This document shows positions 1 to 5,263 of a stretch of DNA of 6,235 nucleotides, one piece after another. A model generated the notes under the pieces. The model had not been told where the DNA came from. It was given only the letters and a program-made list of their open reading frames with translations, and did no database searches. Each line of letters opens with the position of its first letter. The first letter of the stretch is position 1. The DNA comes from Planctomycetota bacterium (lineage in GTDB: Bacteria; Planctomycetota; Phycisphaerae; WQYP01): contig JAJZOA010000368.1 in the NCBI GenBank assembly GCA_021852225.1, positions 1-6,235 on the forward strand, in the 5' to 3' direction. A program made the position numbers and the translations under genes.

Positions 1-15
1 ATGGGCCATTCATAG

Positions 16-21
16 TATAAT
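16..21 (+). promoter_or_regulatory. candidate -10 box for the aminotransferase gene
   Basis: An exact TATAAT hexamer lies 83 bases before the chosen start of the aminotransferase. The matching -35 would fall at or before the left edge of the window, so it cannot be checked. Transcription would begin at about 27-30, immediately before the palindrome at 31-58. The call rests on a consensus match and position only. Confidence 0.45.
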
Positions 22-30
22 CATCCGCCG

Positions 31-58
31 GTTCGCTCGCCGCCGGCGGCGAGCGAAC
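31..58. repeat. perfect 28-nt palindrome in the aminotransferase leader
   Basis: The left arm GTTCGCTCGCCGCC is followed immediately by its exact reverse complement GGCGGCGAGCGAAC, with no spacer and no mismatch. As RNA it would fold into a hairpin of about 12 GC-rich pairs at the very 5' end of the inferred transcript. No T-run follows, so it is not a typical intrinsic terminator. It could be an operator for a dimeric regulator, a 5' stabilising stem, or a copy of a dispersed palindromic repeat. No second copy is visible in this window. Confidence 0.85.
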
Positions 59-104
59 GATGCGGTCGTGGAAACGTCCGTGCCGGAATATCCCTGGAGA
101 TGCA

Positions 105-1316
105 ATGACCATGCTTGGTTCAAATATTGTTGGTGCCGATACTCAAAACCCGTGGATTCAGCGGCATGAGGCCGCGCTGGTGGGAAATTACGGCAAGCTG
201 CCGGTGGTGCTGACACGTGGGCGCGGTTCACGACTTTGGGATGACGCAGGCCGGGAATATCTGGATCTTTTCGCCGGCTTTGGCGGAACCATACTGGGGC
301 ATTGCCATCCGGCTCTGGTTTCAGCTCTCACGCAGCAGGCCCAGACACTTTGGGCTGTGGGAAATCAGTTTTACAGCCAGCCGCAGGTGCAGTTGGCTGA
401 ACGGCTGCGCAGCGACGCCTTTGATGGCCGCGTGTTCCTGTGCCACAGCGGTGCGGAAGCAGCGGAGGCCGCCATCAAACTTGCGCGGCTTGCCGGCGGT
501 TCCCAGCGGACGCGTGTCATTTCCATGCATAAGGGTTTTCATGGCCGAACACTTGGCGCTCTTTCGGCCACCGCCGGTCCGGCGCAAAATGGTTTCGCCC
601 CGCTGCTTTCAGGGTTTGTGCATGTCGAATTTAATAATATTTCCGCACTTGAAGGCCAGATGGATGGAACTGTTTCAGCCGTTATTTTAGAGCCAATTCA
701 GGGCGAAGGTGGTATGAATATGCCAGCGCCGGATTACCTGCCCGCGGTGCGAAAGCTCTGCGACCGGCACGGCGCGACACTTATTTTTGATGAAGTCTGG
801 ACCGGCGTCGGCCGTACCGGCCAGTATTTCGGACATCAGCATTTTGGTGTCTTACCCGATATTATGACCATGGGAAAGGCACTCGGCGGGGGGGTGCCCA
901 TGGGTGGTATTCTGGCCCGACCGGCGAAGGCCGAGTTTTTTACGCCAGGAACCCATGGGTGCACGTTGGGGGGAAACCCGATTTGTGCGGCGGTCAGCAA
1001 CGCTGTGCTTGCGACCATTGAAAAGGACGGCCTGCTGGAACAGGCTCGCGAATCCGGAGAACTTTTACGCAATGGAATAGCCGCATTTAATTGTGCCGGC
1101 CGGTGCATAAAGGAAATTCGTGGATTTGGGCTTTTCCTGGGGGTGGAACTATGCATTCCGGATGCCGCTCCGGTGGTTCGCCACGCACTTGCCCACGGCC
1201 TGATTATTAACGCCACCCAGAAAAATGTGCTGCGAATCTGTCCTTCACTGGTTATATCCCGGACAGAAATTCAGCGAAGTCTGGAAATTCTTGAAGCGGC
1301 CATTGAAAGCGTATAA
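105..1316 (+). CDS. argD: class III PLP aminotransferase, acetylornithine/ornithine type
   Basis: This is a probable N-acetylornithine aminotransferase, a cytoplasmic PLP enzyme of arginine synthesis that exchanges an amino group between acetylornithine and glutamate. The 403 residues match the usual family length of about 400. Visible motifs, numbered from the chosen start, are the phosphate-loop SGAEA (115-119), FHGRT (145-149), EPIQGEGG (196-203), DEVWTGVGRTG (229-239) with Asp229 for the pyridine nitrogen, the PLP lysine Lys258 in MGKALGGGVP, and HGCTLGGNP with the partner-subunit Thr287. The ATG at 105 is chosen because GGAGA (96-100) precedes it by 4 bases. The ATG at 111 is equally possible, and the ATG at 60 would add an atypical basic extension that crosses the ribosome binding site. 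Trp replaces the usual Gln in DEVQ. No other arg gene is adjacent, so a related omega-aminotransferase activity (ornithine, GABA or similar) cannot be excluded. The fold is certain; the substrate is inferred. Confidence 0.85.
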   Translation: MTMLGSNIVGADTQNPWIQRHEAALVGNYGKLPVVLTRGRGSRLWDDAGREYLDLFAGFGGTILGHCHPALVSALTQQAQTLWAVGNQFYSQPQVQLAERLRSDAFDGRVFLCHSGAEAAEAAIKLARLAGGSQRTRVISMHKGFHGRTLGALSATAGPAQNGFAPLLSGFVHVEFNNISALEGQMDGTVSAVILEPIQGEGGMNMPAPDYLPAVRKLCDRHGATLIFDEVWTGVGRTGQYFGHQHFGVLPDIMTMGKALGGGVPMGGILARPAKAEFFTPGTHGCTLGGNPICAAVSNAVLATIEKDGLLEQARESGELLRNGIAAFNCAGRCIKEIRGFGLFLGVELCIPDAAPVVRHALAHGLIINATQKNVLRICPSLVISRTEIQRSLEILEAAIESV

Positions 1317-1331
1317 CTGCGTGTGCCGTGT

Positions 1332-1351
1332 GGCATTTCATGCCCGCTTTT
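1332..1351 (+). terminator. weak hairpin plus T-run after the aminotransferase
   Basis: GGCAT (1332-1336) and ATGCC (1340-1344) form a 5-bp stem with a 3-base loop. It is followed by CGC and then TTTT, with a second T5 run at 1358-1362. It lies 15 bases after the aminotransferase stop. The stem is short and the T-run is displaced, so termination would be inefficient and read-through into the next gene is plausible. Confidence 0.3.
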
Positions 1352-1377
1352 CATTCGTTTTTCCGATCGCGAAGCGG

Positions 1378-1383
1378 TAAAAT
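1378..1383 (+). promoter_or_regulatory. possible -10 box upstream of the mcsA-like gene
   Basis: TAAAAT matches the -10 consensus at 5 of 6 positions and lies 45 bases before the chosen start. I see no good -35 at 16-18 bases upstream: the sequence there is TCGTTT or similar. Treat this as tentative. Confidence 0.25.
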
Positions 1384-1413
1384 AGTGTGGCAACGTTGTT
1401 GCCGCGAAATTAT

Positions 1414-1419
1414 AGGGAG
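1414..1419 (+). promoter_or_regulatory. ribosome binding site deciding a GTG start
   Basis: AGGGAG lies 9 bases before the GTG at 1429 and 15 bases before the ATG at 1435, which favours the GTG. An upstream in-frame GTG at 1387 lies before this site and has no Shine-Dalgarno of its own, so the longer reading is unlikely. Confidence 0.55.
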
Positions 1420-1428
1420 TTTTTCACT

Positions 1429-2106
1429 GTGCTCATGGATGTCTCATGCATGAAATGTTCGCGCCCGGCAGTGGTGCACCTGACGGATATTACCGCCATT
1501 CCCGGTGGCGGCCGGGAAATTGTGCAGGTTCACCTGTGTATGAAACATGCCGTATCAGCTGGAATTGTCGGCAGTCTGCCGGTCGCACCGGACGTCGGCC
1601 ATAAAAGCGGCCAGGCCACAGATGCCATTGCCAGCAGTGCGGAGGAAGGTTCCTCAGGTGAGGACGAACACGAAGAACAATTTGAACTTGATGACGCGAT
1701 CGATGAATTGGCATTTCTGGCCGACGACGCTGATGCAGACACCCCGTCGCTAAAAATTGCGGACGATTCACCCGCAAAAGCCGCAGCATCCGGAGGCACC
1801 TCCGCTCCGGCGTCCCAAATCAAATGCCCATATTGCGGCACCACCTGGGACGACTTCCGCCGCAGCGGTGTGATGGGGTGTGCCAACGATTACGTCCTGT
1901 TTGAAGCCCAGTTAAACGAAGTTCTGGACGGCCTGCATGAAGGGCATGTGACCCATTATGGAAAAATTGCGGTACAAGCCCAAATAAGCGAAGCCGTTGT
2001 CCACGCGCGGACGCAACGTCTGCAGACGCGTCTGGCCGAAGCGCTGGCCCAGGAAAAATATGAAGAAGCCGCTCGCCTGCGCGATGAACTTAAACAACAA
2101 AGCTGA
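1429..2106 (+). CDS. mcsA: McsA-like zinc-ribbon and UVR-domain protein
   Basis: The 225 residues resemble McsA, the cytoplasmic zinc protein that activates the protein-arginine kinase McsB, which marks proteins for Clp degradation. From the chosen GTG, an N-terminal module has CMKC (Cys7, Cys10) and LCMKH (Cys37, His40). A low-complexity acidic linker follows (about 69-104, rich in Glu, Asp, Ser and Ala). A second module has CPYC (Cys133, Cys136) and GCANDY (Cys151). A C-terminal UVR motif of about 34 residues (191-224) contains KYEEAARLRDEL. Bacillus McsA is about 185 residues; the excess here is mostly the linker. The second metal site lacks the usual fourth Cys or His in the GCxxxY segment, where Asn and Asp occur. 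mcsB is not adjacent: the next gene is convergent. The UVR motif also occurs in UvrB and UvrC, but the paired zinc modules fit McsA. The family call is firm; the role as kinase activator here is inferred. Confidence 0.8.
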   Translation: MLMDVSCMKCSRPAVVHLTDITAIPGGGREIVQVHLCMKHAVSAGIVGSLPVAPDVGHKSGQATDAIASSAEEGSSGEDEHEEQFELDDAIDELAFLADDADADTPSLKIADDSPAKAAASGGTSAPASQIKCPYCGTTWDDFRRSGVMGCANDYVLFEAQLNEVLDGLHEGHVTHYGKIAVQAQISEAVVHARTQRLQTRLAEALAQEKYEEAARLRDELKQQS

Positions 2107-2122
2107 TAGTGAAATAGTCACA

Positions 2123-2139
2123 GGGCTTTCCCAGAGCCC
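2123..2139. terminator. weak hairpin between convergent genes
   Basis: GGGCT (2123-2127) pairs with AGCCC (2135-2139) around a 7-base loop. It lies in the 65-base gap where the mcsA-like gene and the phosphotransferase gene converge. Neither strand has a clear T-run directly after it, so it is at best an imperfect bidirectional terminator. Confidence 0.3.
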
Positions 2140-2171
2140 CCGTGCAGTGAGCATTGACCATTGATTTTCAG

Positions 2172-3299
2172 TCATGAGTCATTGATGCCGGCCATGTCCA
2201 ACGCTTCGCCAGCCATATCCAGGGCGGCGTCAATACCCATTTCCGATTGGGCCAGGATCGCCAGCGCCAGCTTGCCGACGCATTGCCGGATGCAGGGATC
2301 GGTCAGGTACTCCACTGGCGACTTGCCCTCCAGGCGCGCCAGCATCAGTGATCCAAGAATTGTTCCGCCGGCCTGCGTGGACGGCCCGTGGATGGCCGCG
2401 GGCGTGTGCGCTACGTAATGGTTCCAGAAGCGGTCTGCCGCGATCATAAATGGCCGCCACTTTTTGCCGCTCCAAAACGCCTTAAGCAGCAGATGATTGA
2501 TAAATGTCGCTGTGTCGAAGGCGGGGTTGCCATGAAAGGCCACCTCAAAATCCAGCAGCATCAGCGGCGCGGCGCCCGGGTCGGAATCGGCTGGCGGAAT
2601 CAGCAGCATGTTTTTTGGGGAATAATCGCCGTGAATCAGGCAAGTCGGCCGACTTGTCAGCAATTCAATTACCCGGTGAATCGCCGGTTGTGCGTCGGCG
2701 TGCGTTGGCAACAGGTGCCGTAGATAAGGGTCTATTCGCTGCTGGTCAAACAGCCGCCGGTCGGCAAAGCGGGCCAGCAGGGCCGGTTGGCCGGCGCTTT
2801 TTGTGTGAATTTGGGCTAGAAGTTCGGCCGCCGCCGTCGCCGCTCGCGGATCAATTCGTGCCGCCAGTAATTCTGTTTTAAAATTCAATGAACCAACTGG
2901 CGCGGCCGAAATGGCCAGAACGCAATTCGCCGGGTCGTCCCAAAGCACCTTGGGGACACTGCCCGCAGGCAACAGGGGGGCCAAGCCATTAAGTGCATCT
3001 CTTTCAGCCCATATACGGTCCAGGTCCACGCGCCATTCGGCGGCGGTGGCAAAAAATTCCAGCGGCTGTTTGATCACAAAACAGTTTCCCTGCCGCATGC
3101 GCGAATCGGGAATACCACGTTTCTTTTGACTCTCGCTGCGCATGTCCGTGCCGATCGGATCCCCTGCGCCCATGTCCATCAGCATCAATACGGTATTGGC
3201 CACGCCACCGGATAGATTTTTAGCCAGCACCTGGGCGCTGCTTACAGCGTTCCGCTGGCGAAGGTAGGCCGTCACATTGTCCACATTGAGTTTCTGCAC
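2172..3299 (-). CDS. APH-fold phosphotransferase related to methylthioribose kinase
   Basis: This 375-residue small-molecule kinase has the aminoglycoside phosphotransferase/choline kinase fold. A Gly-rich turn SGGVAN (30-35) is followed by the ATP-binding Lys77 in FVIKQ. The downstream pattern of Trp, Asp, Arg and Glu (about 89-99) resembles the lysine region of methylthioribose kinase. The catalytic loop is HGDYSPKN (223-230) with Asp225 and Asn230. The metal-binding segment is LLDFEVAFHG (248-257), with Asp250 and Glu252 rather than the common DxD; the DxE form also occurs in methylthioribose kinase. Residues 44-70 are a polar insertion in the N-lobe. The start is a GTG at 3299 with AAGGGA 4 bases upstream; a nearby ATG is out of frame. 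No methionine-salvage gene is adjacent, so the substrate is unknown. It may be co-transcribed with the PIN-like gene 68 bases upstream. The C-terminus contains ALDMAG twice. The fold is firm; the substrate is not assignable. Confidence 0.8.
   Translation of the reverse strand: MQKLNVDNVTAYLRQRNAVSSAQVLAKNLSGGVANTVLMLMDMGAGDPIGTDMRSESQKKRGIPDSRMRQGNCFVIKQPLEFFATAAEWRVDLDRIWAERDALNGLAPLLPAGSVPKVLWDDPANCVLAISAAPVGSLNFKTELLAARIDPRAATAAAELLAQIHTKSAGQPALLARFADRRLFDQQRIDPYLRHLLPTHADAQPAIHRVIELLTSRPTCLIHGDYSPKNMLLIPPADSDPGAAPLMLLDFEVAFHGNPAFDTATFINHLLLKAFWSGKKWRPFMIAADRFWNHYVAHTPAAIHGPSTQAGGTILGSLMLARLEGKSPVEYLTDPCIRQCVGKLALAILAQSEMGIDAALDMAGEALDMAGINDS
2187..2228 (-). repeat. imperfect 21-nt tandem repeat in the phosphotransferase C-terminus
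   Basis: Two adjacent 21-base units (2187-2207 and 2208-2228) match at 15 of 21 positions and encode ALDMAG twice, near residues 359-371. It is a small internal duplication at the end of the protein, probably of little functional weight. Confidence 0.6.
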
Positions 3300-3367
3300 G
3301 CATTCCCTTCGTTCAATTGGCCCATACTGTCCAGACTTTTTTGCCCATCAGTCGGTCAGTGCGGTAA

Positions 3368-3763
3368 CTACCGGGGCCTGCCAGCCGCACCGGGTAACTG
3401 GCGGACTTTTACCCGACCAGCGGTAAGCGTATAAAGCCGTCGTGGGCTTAATCGCGGGTATCGGACAAAAAGGCGGTCAATCGCCTCGGCGGGGGCCTCG
3501 GCTACGTTTGCCACAAGCAGAACAATAGTACGATTAAAATTTATTTTTTCATCATAAACGCGATGAATCAGGTCTGCGTCATTCGTGATCAGTTCCCATT
3601 GGTTTTTCGCCAAAAGGGCGAAAAACTCCGCCCGGCCCTGGGCATCCGCTGTGTCGGGTAATGGCGAATCGTTTGGGCCTGGCCCCACGGCCCGATGCGA
3701 ATGACGACCCAGGGCTGCGGAACCTGGTTTAATGGCGATGTTGCCATGGAATAAAAACTGCAT
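3368..3763 (-). CDS. small PIN-like protein with a degenerate active site
   Basis: The 131 residues resemble the PIN-like DUF5615/Mut7-C type of small putative RNase. The N-terminus MQFLFHGN aligns with the family pattern of a first strand ending in Asp-Glu-Asn, followed by a helix and a segment like RHGH (here GRHSHRAV, 19-26). A second conserved strand is LITNDADL (58-65) with Asp62 and Asp64, like the family's TxDxDF. After IVLLV (80-84) come AIDRLF (94-99) and a basic C-terminus (107-131). The first acidic residue expected for metal binding is replaced by His6-Gly7, so nuclease activity is doubtful. The ATG at 3763 has AAGGG 6 bases upstream. The gene lies between folP and the phosphotransferase on the same strand. 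No antitoxin-like partner is adjacent, so toxin-antitoxin function is not supported. The remote family assignment rests on pattern recognition only. Confidence 0.6.
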   Translation of the reverse strand: MQFLFHGNIAIKPGSAALGRHSHRAVGPGPNDSPLPDTADAQGRAEFFALLAKNQWELITNDADLIHRVYDEKINFNRTIVLLVANVAEAPAEAIDRLFVRYPRLSPRRLYTLTAGRVKVRQLPGAAGRPR

Positions 3764-3784
3764 GGTGTGCCCTTTGGCTGTCAG

Positions 3785-3799
3785 GCGCCCGGCGGGCGC
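3785..3799. repeat. GC hairpin before the PIN-like gene
   Basis: GCGCCC and GGGCGC form a perfect 6-bp stem around a 3-base loop. It lies in the 142-base gap between folP and the PIN-like gene, 10 bases before the AAGGG site of the latter on the minus strand. No T-run follows on the minus strand. It could stabilise a processed transcript or modulate read-through from folP. Confidence 0.45.
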
Positions 3800-3856
3800 G
3801 GCGGATGAATTTACTTTGCTCCGCGGCTCAATTCAACCGGTTTGGAATCGAAGGCC

Positions 3857-3874
3857 GGGGCGGCATGATGCCCC
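3857..3874. repeat. short hairpin just after the folP stop
   Basis: GGGGC (3857-3861) and GCCCC (3870-3874) pair around an 8-base loop, 31 bases past the folP stop on the minus strand. There is no T-run, so it is not a convincing terminator. I see no promoter or small gene in this gap. Confidence 0.35.
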
Positions 3875-3905
3875 AAGCGGGCAACCTGTCAGGCGGATGA
3901 TTGTC

Positions 3906-4808
3906 CTATGGATTGTGTACAGCGGCAAGCGCTGCCAGCGCGCACGCCGCCAGCGAAACGTCATGCACCCGATGAATGCGCACGCCGCGCTGCGCCGTGA
4001 GCAGTGTCGTTAGCGCTGTCACGGTGTCACGTGCCGACCAGCCGGAAGCCGGAATTTCCGTCAACGTGGCATTCGGCGGCAGCAGCCCGGCCAGGAAGCG
4101 CTTGCGCGAAACACCAATAAGCACCGGGAATCGCCGGGCCACCAGGCGGTCAATTCCCGCGAGCAGTTTCCAGTTGTCCGCGTCGGTTTTTCCAAACCCG
4201 ATTCCCGGATCCAGAATAATCCGATCCGCCCGGATGCCGGCATCCATCGCCGCATGCGCCCGTTGGACCAGGTAGTCAAAAACGTGCGTGCAGATGTCCG
4301 GATGCCCGCGCGCCGGCTGATCGGGTGTTTCCGGTGCCATGTGCATCAGCACTATCGGACTGCCGAATTCAGCGGCTACGCCGAGTATGTCCGGGTCAAA
4401 TTCCCCGGCTGAAATATCGTTGACCATGTCCGCGCCCGCCTGCAACGCGGCCCTCGCCACATGGCTCAGGCGGGTGTCCACACTTATCGCCGGCCGACGC
4501 TGTGGACCGGCACTATAAATTCCCTCAATCACCGGCAGAATTCTGTGCAGTTGCCGGGCGGCATCCACCGGTTCGATACCGCGCCGGTGGAAGCTGCTGG
4601 CCTCTCCGCCAATGTCCACAATCGCCGCCCCCTTGGTGTACAGGCCCATCGCCTCGGCGATGGCTCCGCTGTGGTCAATTTCCTGATCGCGGCCGAAACG
4701 CCCGCCATCGCTGAAACTGTCCGGGGTGACATTCAGCACGCCCATAATCAATGGGCGATCCGAATTCAAAAGTTGAGACATTGTTGTATCAACGTGTGTA
4801 AATATCAT
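3906..4808 (-). CDS. folP: dihydropteroate synthase
   Basis: This cytoplasmic enzyme joins p-aminobenzoate to dihydropterin pyrophosphate in folate synthesis, and sulfonamides target it. The 300 residues form a complete TIM barrel. Motifs are loop 1 IMGVLNVTPDSFSDGG (21-36, Asn26), strand 2 DIGGE (65-69), SVDT (109-112, Asp111), VNDIS (129-133, Asn130), LMHM (154-157), DPGIGFGK (200-207), GVSRKRF (232-238, Lys236) and RDTVTA followed by HRVHDV (Arg280, His282). All the usual pterin and phosphate ligands are visible. Loop 2 is odd: after DIGGE the sequence is ASSFHRRG, where the family normally has STRPG. The ATG at 4808 is chosen because an exact GGAGG lies 5 bases upstream; Met10, next to the more typical beginning MSQLL, is the alternative. 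It is the first gene of a possible three-gene minus-strand unit. No other folate gene is nearby. Confidence 0.95.
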   Translation of the reverse strand: MIFTHVDTTMSQLLNSDRPLIMGVLNVTPDSFSDGGRFGRDQEIDHSGAIAEAMGLYTKGAAIVDIGGEASSFHRRGIEPVDAARQLHRILPVIEGIYSAGPQRRPAISVDTRLSHVARAALQAGADMVNDISAGEFDPDILGVAAEFGSPIVLMHMAPETPDQPARGHPDICTHVFDYLVQRAHAAMDAGIRADRIILDPGIGFGKTDADNWKLLAGIDRLVARRFPVLIGVSRKRFLAGLLPPNATLTEIPASGWSARDTVTALTTLLTAQRGVRIHRVHDVSLAACALAALAAVHNP

Positions 4809-4813
4809 ATATA

Positions 4814-4818
4814 CCTCC
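4814..4818 (-). promoter_or_regulatory. strong ribosome binding site of folP
   Basis: The minus strand reads GGAGG, then TATAT, then ATG. This is a full Shine-Dalgarno core with 5-base spacing, and it supports the start at 4808 over the internal Met10. Confidence 0.85.
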
Positions 4819-4828
4819 GCCGGATGGC

Positions 4829-4857
4829 ATTATAGCCAGACCTGCCGGTGAATAACA
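4829..4857 (-). promoter_or_regulatory. candidate folP promoter
   Basis: On the minus strand an exact TATAAT occupies 4834-4829, so the transcript would start at about 4822 with a leader of roughly 14 bases. The sequence 17 bases upstream (4857-4852) reads TGTTAT, a poor -35 match. The -10 hexamer is flanked by TGGC and GCCA, giving a small dyad (4825-4838) centred on the box. The -10 also overlaps the stop codon of the transposase remnant. Confidence 0.55.
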
Positions 4858-5084
4858 GCGGAGCAGGCTGTTGTATCGTGTCGTGGCCCGCCGGGCGGCG
4901 GGGCTTGCAGACGCCGCCCCGCGCGTTTCTCGAATGTGCCCATGGGGCTGTCGCCCGCCAGCGGTGTGTCGGTTTTTGCGGCACGGCGATCATAACGATG
5001 GAAAAGGACGGCCCGACGGTTATTTCTATGCCGGGTAATGCGATGCGGTACATTGGGGAGGACAATGCGAGCGGTTCGAGGCAT
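4830..5084 (-). pseudogene. N-terminal remnant of a Y1 (IS200/RAYT-like) transposase
   Basis: On the minus strand from 5084, the first 35 codons begin MPRTARIVLPNVPHRITR and continue with NNRRAVLF and DRR. This closely follows the N-terminus of REP-associated and IS200-like Y1 transposases, whose usual form is MPR.AR..(L/I)P..PHH(V/I)..RG.NR..VFF...D. After about 4980 the 84-residue frame continues with Pro-, Gly- and Arg-rich sequence unlike a transposase. There is no His-hydrophobe-His (HUH) motif and no catalytic Tyr, and intact enzymes are more than twice this length. The second conserved His of PHH is Arg here. No good Shine-Dalgarno precedes the ATG. It is a dead fragment left by deletion or partial insertion, and its stop codon overlaps the folP -10. 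The family call is fairly firm; the history is inferred. Confidence 0.7.
4893..4919. repeat. GC-rich hairpin within the remnant region
   Basis: GGGCGGCG (4893-4900) is exactly complementary to CGCCGCCC (4912-4919) around an 11-base loop. It lies downstream of the transposase-like segment on the minus strand. Y1 transposases recognise hairpins at element ends, so this could be a remnant end structure. It could also be chance in GC-rich sequence, or part of the folP upstream region. Confidence 0.45.
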
Positions 5085-5114
5085 GAAAAATCATATGCCA
5101 TCATGTGGGGCGGG

Positions 5115-5134
5115 AAAAAAGGGTGAACGTCACC
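5115..5134 (-). terminator. small minus-strand terminator-like hairpin
   Basis: Read on the minus strand, GGTGA, CGT and TCACC form a 5-bp stem, followed by C and then TTTTTT (5120-5115). The order is right for an intrinsic terminator but the stem is short. No minus-strand gene is visible to its right within the window, so if it is real it would block antisense transcription from beneath the anchored-protein gene. Confidence 0.3.
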
Positions 5135-5232
5135 AAATTAAATTGCGCGGATATTTGCCCGCTTCATCGGAAACTTAGACCTGTGGCATCATGTGTCACG
5201 CACCCCATGACTGCCAAACCGCCATATCCGGG

Positions 5233-5263
5233 TTGACAAGTCCGCCCAACTGGGCAAGATAGT
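5233..5263 (+). promoter_or_regulatory. candidate promoter of the anchored-protein gene
   Basis: An exact TTGACA (5233-5238) is followed after 19 bases by GATAGT (5258-5263), which matches the -10 consensus at 4 of 6 positions. The spacing is longer than ideal. The transcript would start at about 5270, leaving a leader of roughly 23 bases containing the GGAG site at 5281-5284. Confidence 0.4.

Noticed and set aside
1..15. C-terminal tail of an upstream gene ending at the TAG at 13-15
   Set aside because: Only four codons would lie in the window, so there is no evidence for or against it.
31..58. Intrinsic terminator of an upstream gene
   Set aside because: No T-run follows on the plus strand, and the element sits directly after a TATAAT box for the next gene.
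60..104. Longer aminotransferase reading from the ATG at 60
   Set aside because: It would add 15 atypical residues, has no ribosome binding site, and would read through the GGAGA that fits the ATG at 105.
1387..1428. Longer mcsA-like reading from the GTG at 1387
   Set aside because: It lies before the AGGGAG site at 1414-1419, and the extra residues do not belong to the McsA N-terminus.
2172..3299. Aminoglycoside resistance kinase
   Set aside because: The DFE motif and lysine-region pattern resemble methylthioribose kinase, and there is no resistance or mobile context.
3368..3763. Toxin of a type II toxin-antitoxin pair
   Set aside because: The protein is PIN-like, but no small partner gene is adjacent and the first catalytic Asp is missing.
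4805..5104. Minus-strand open frame of 99 codons in the other frame over the remnant
   Set aside because: It contains no transposase motif, while the overlapping frame from 5084 does. A frameshift linking the two does not restore more transposase sequence.
4848..5126. Plus-strand open frame of 92 codons opposite the transposase remnant
   Set aside because: It has no recognisable motif, and the opposite strand carries the clear transposase-like N-terminus; it is the complement of that coding sequence.
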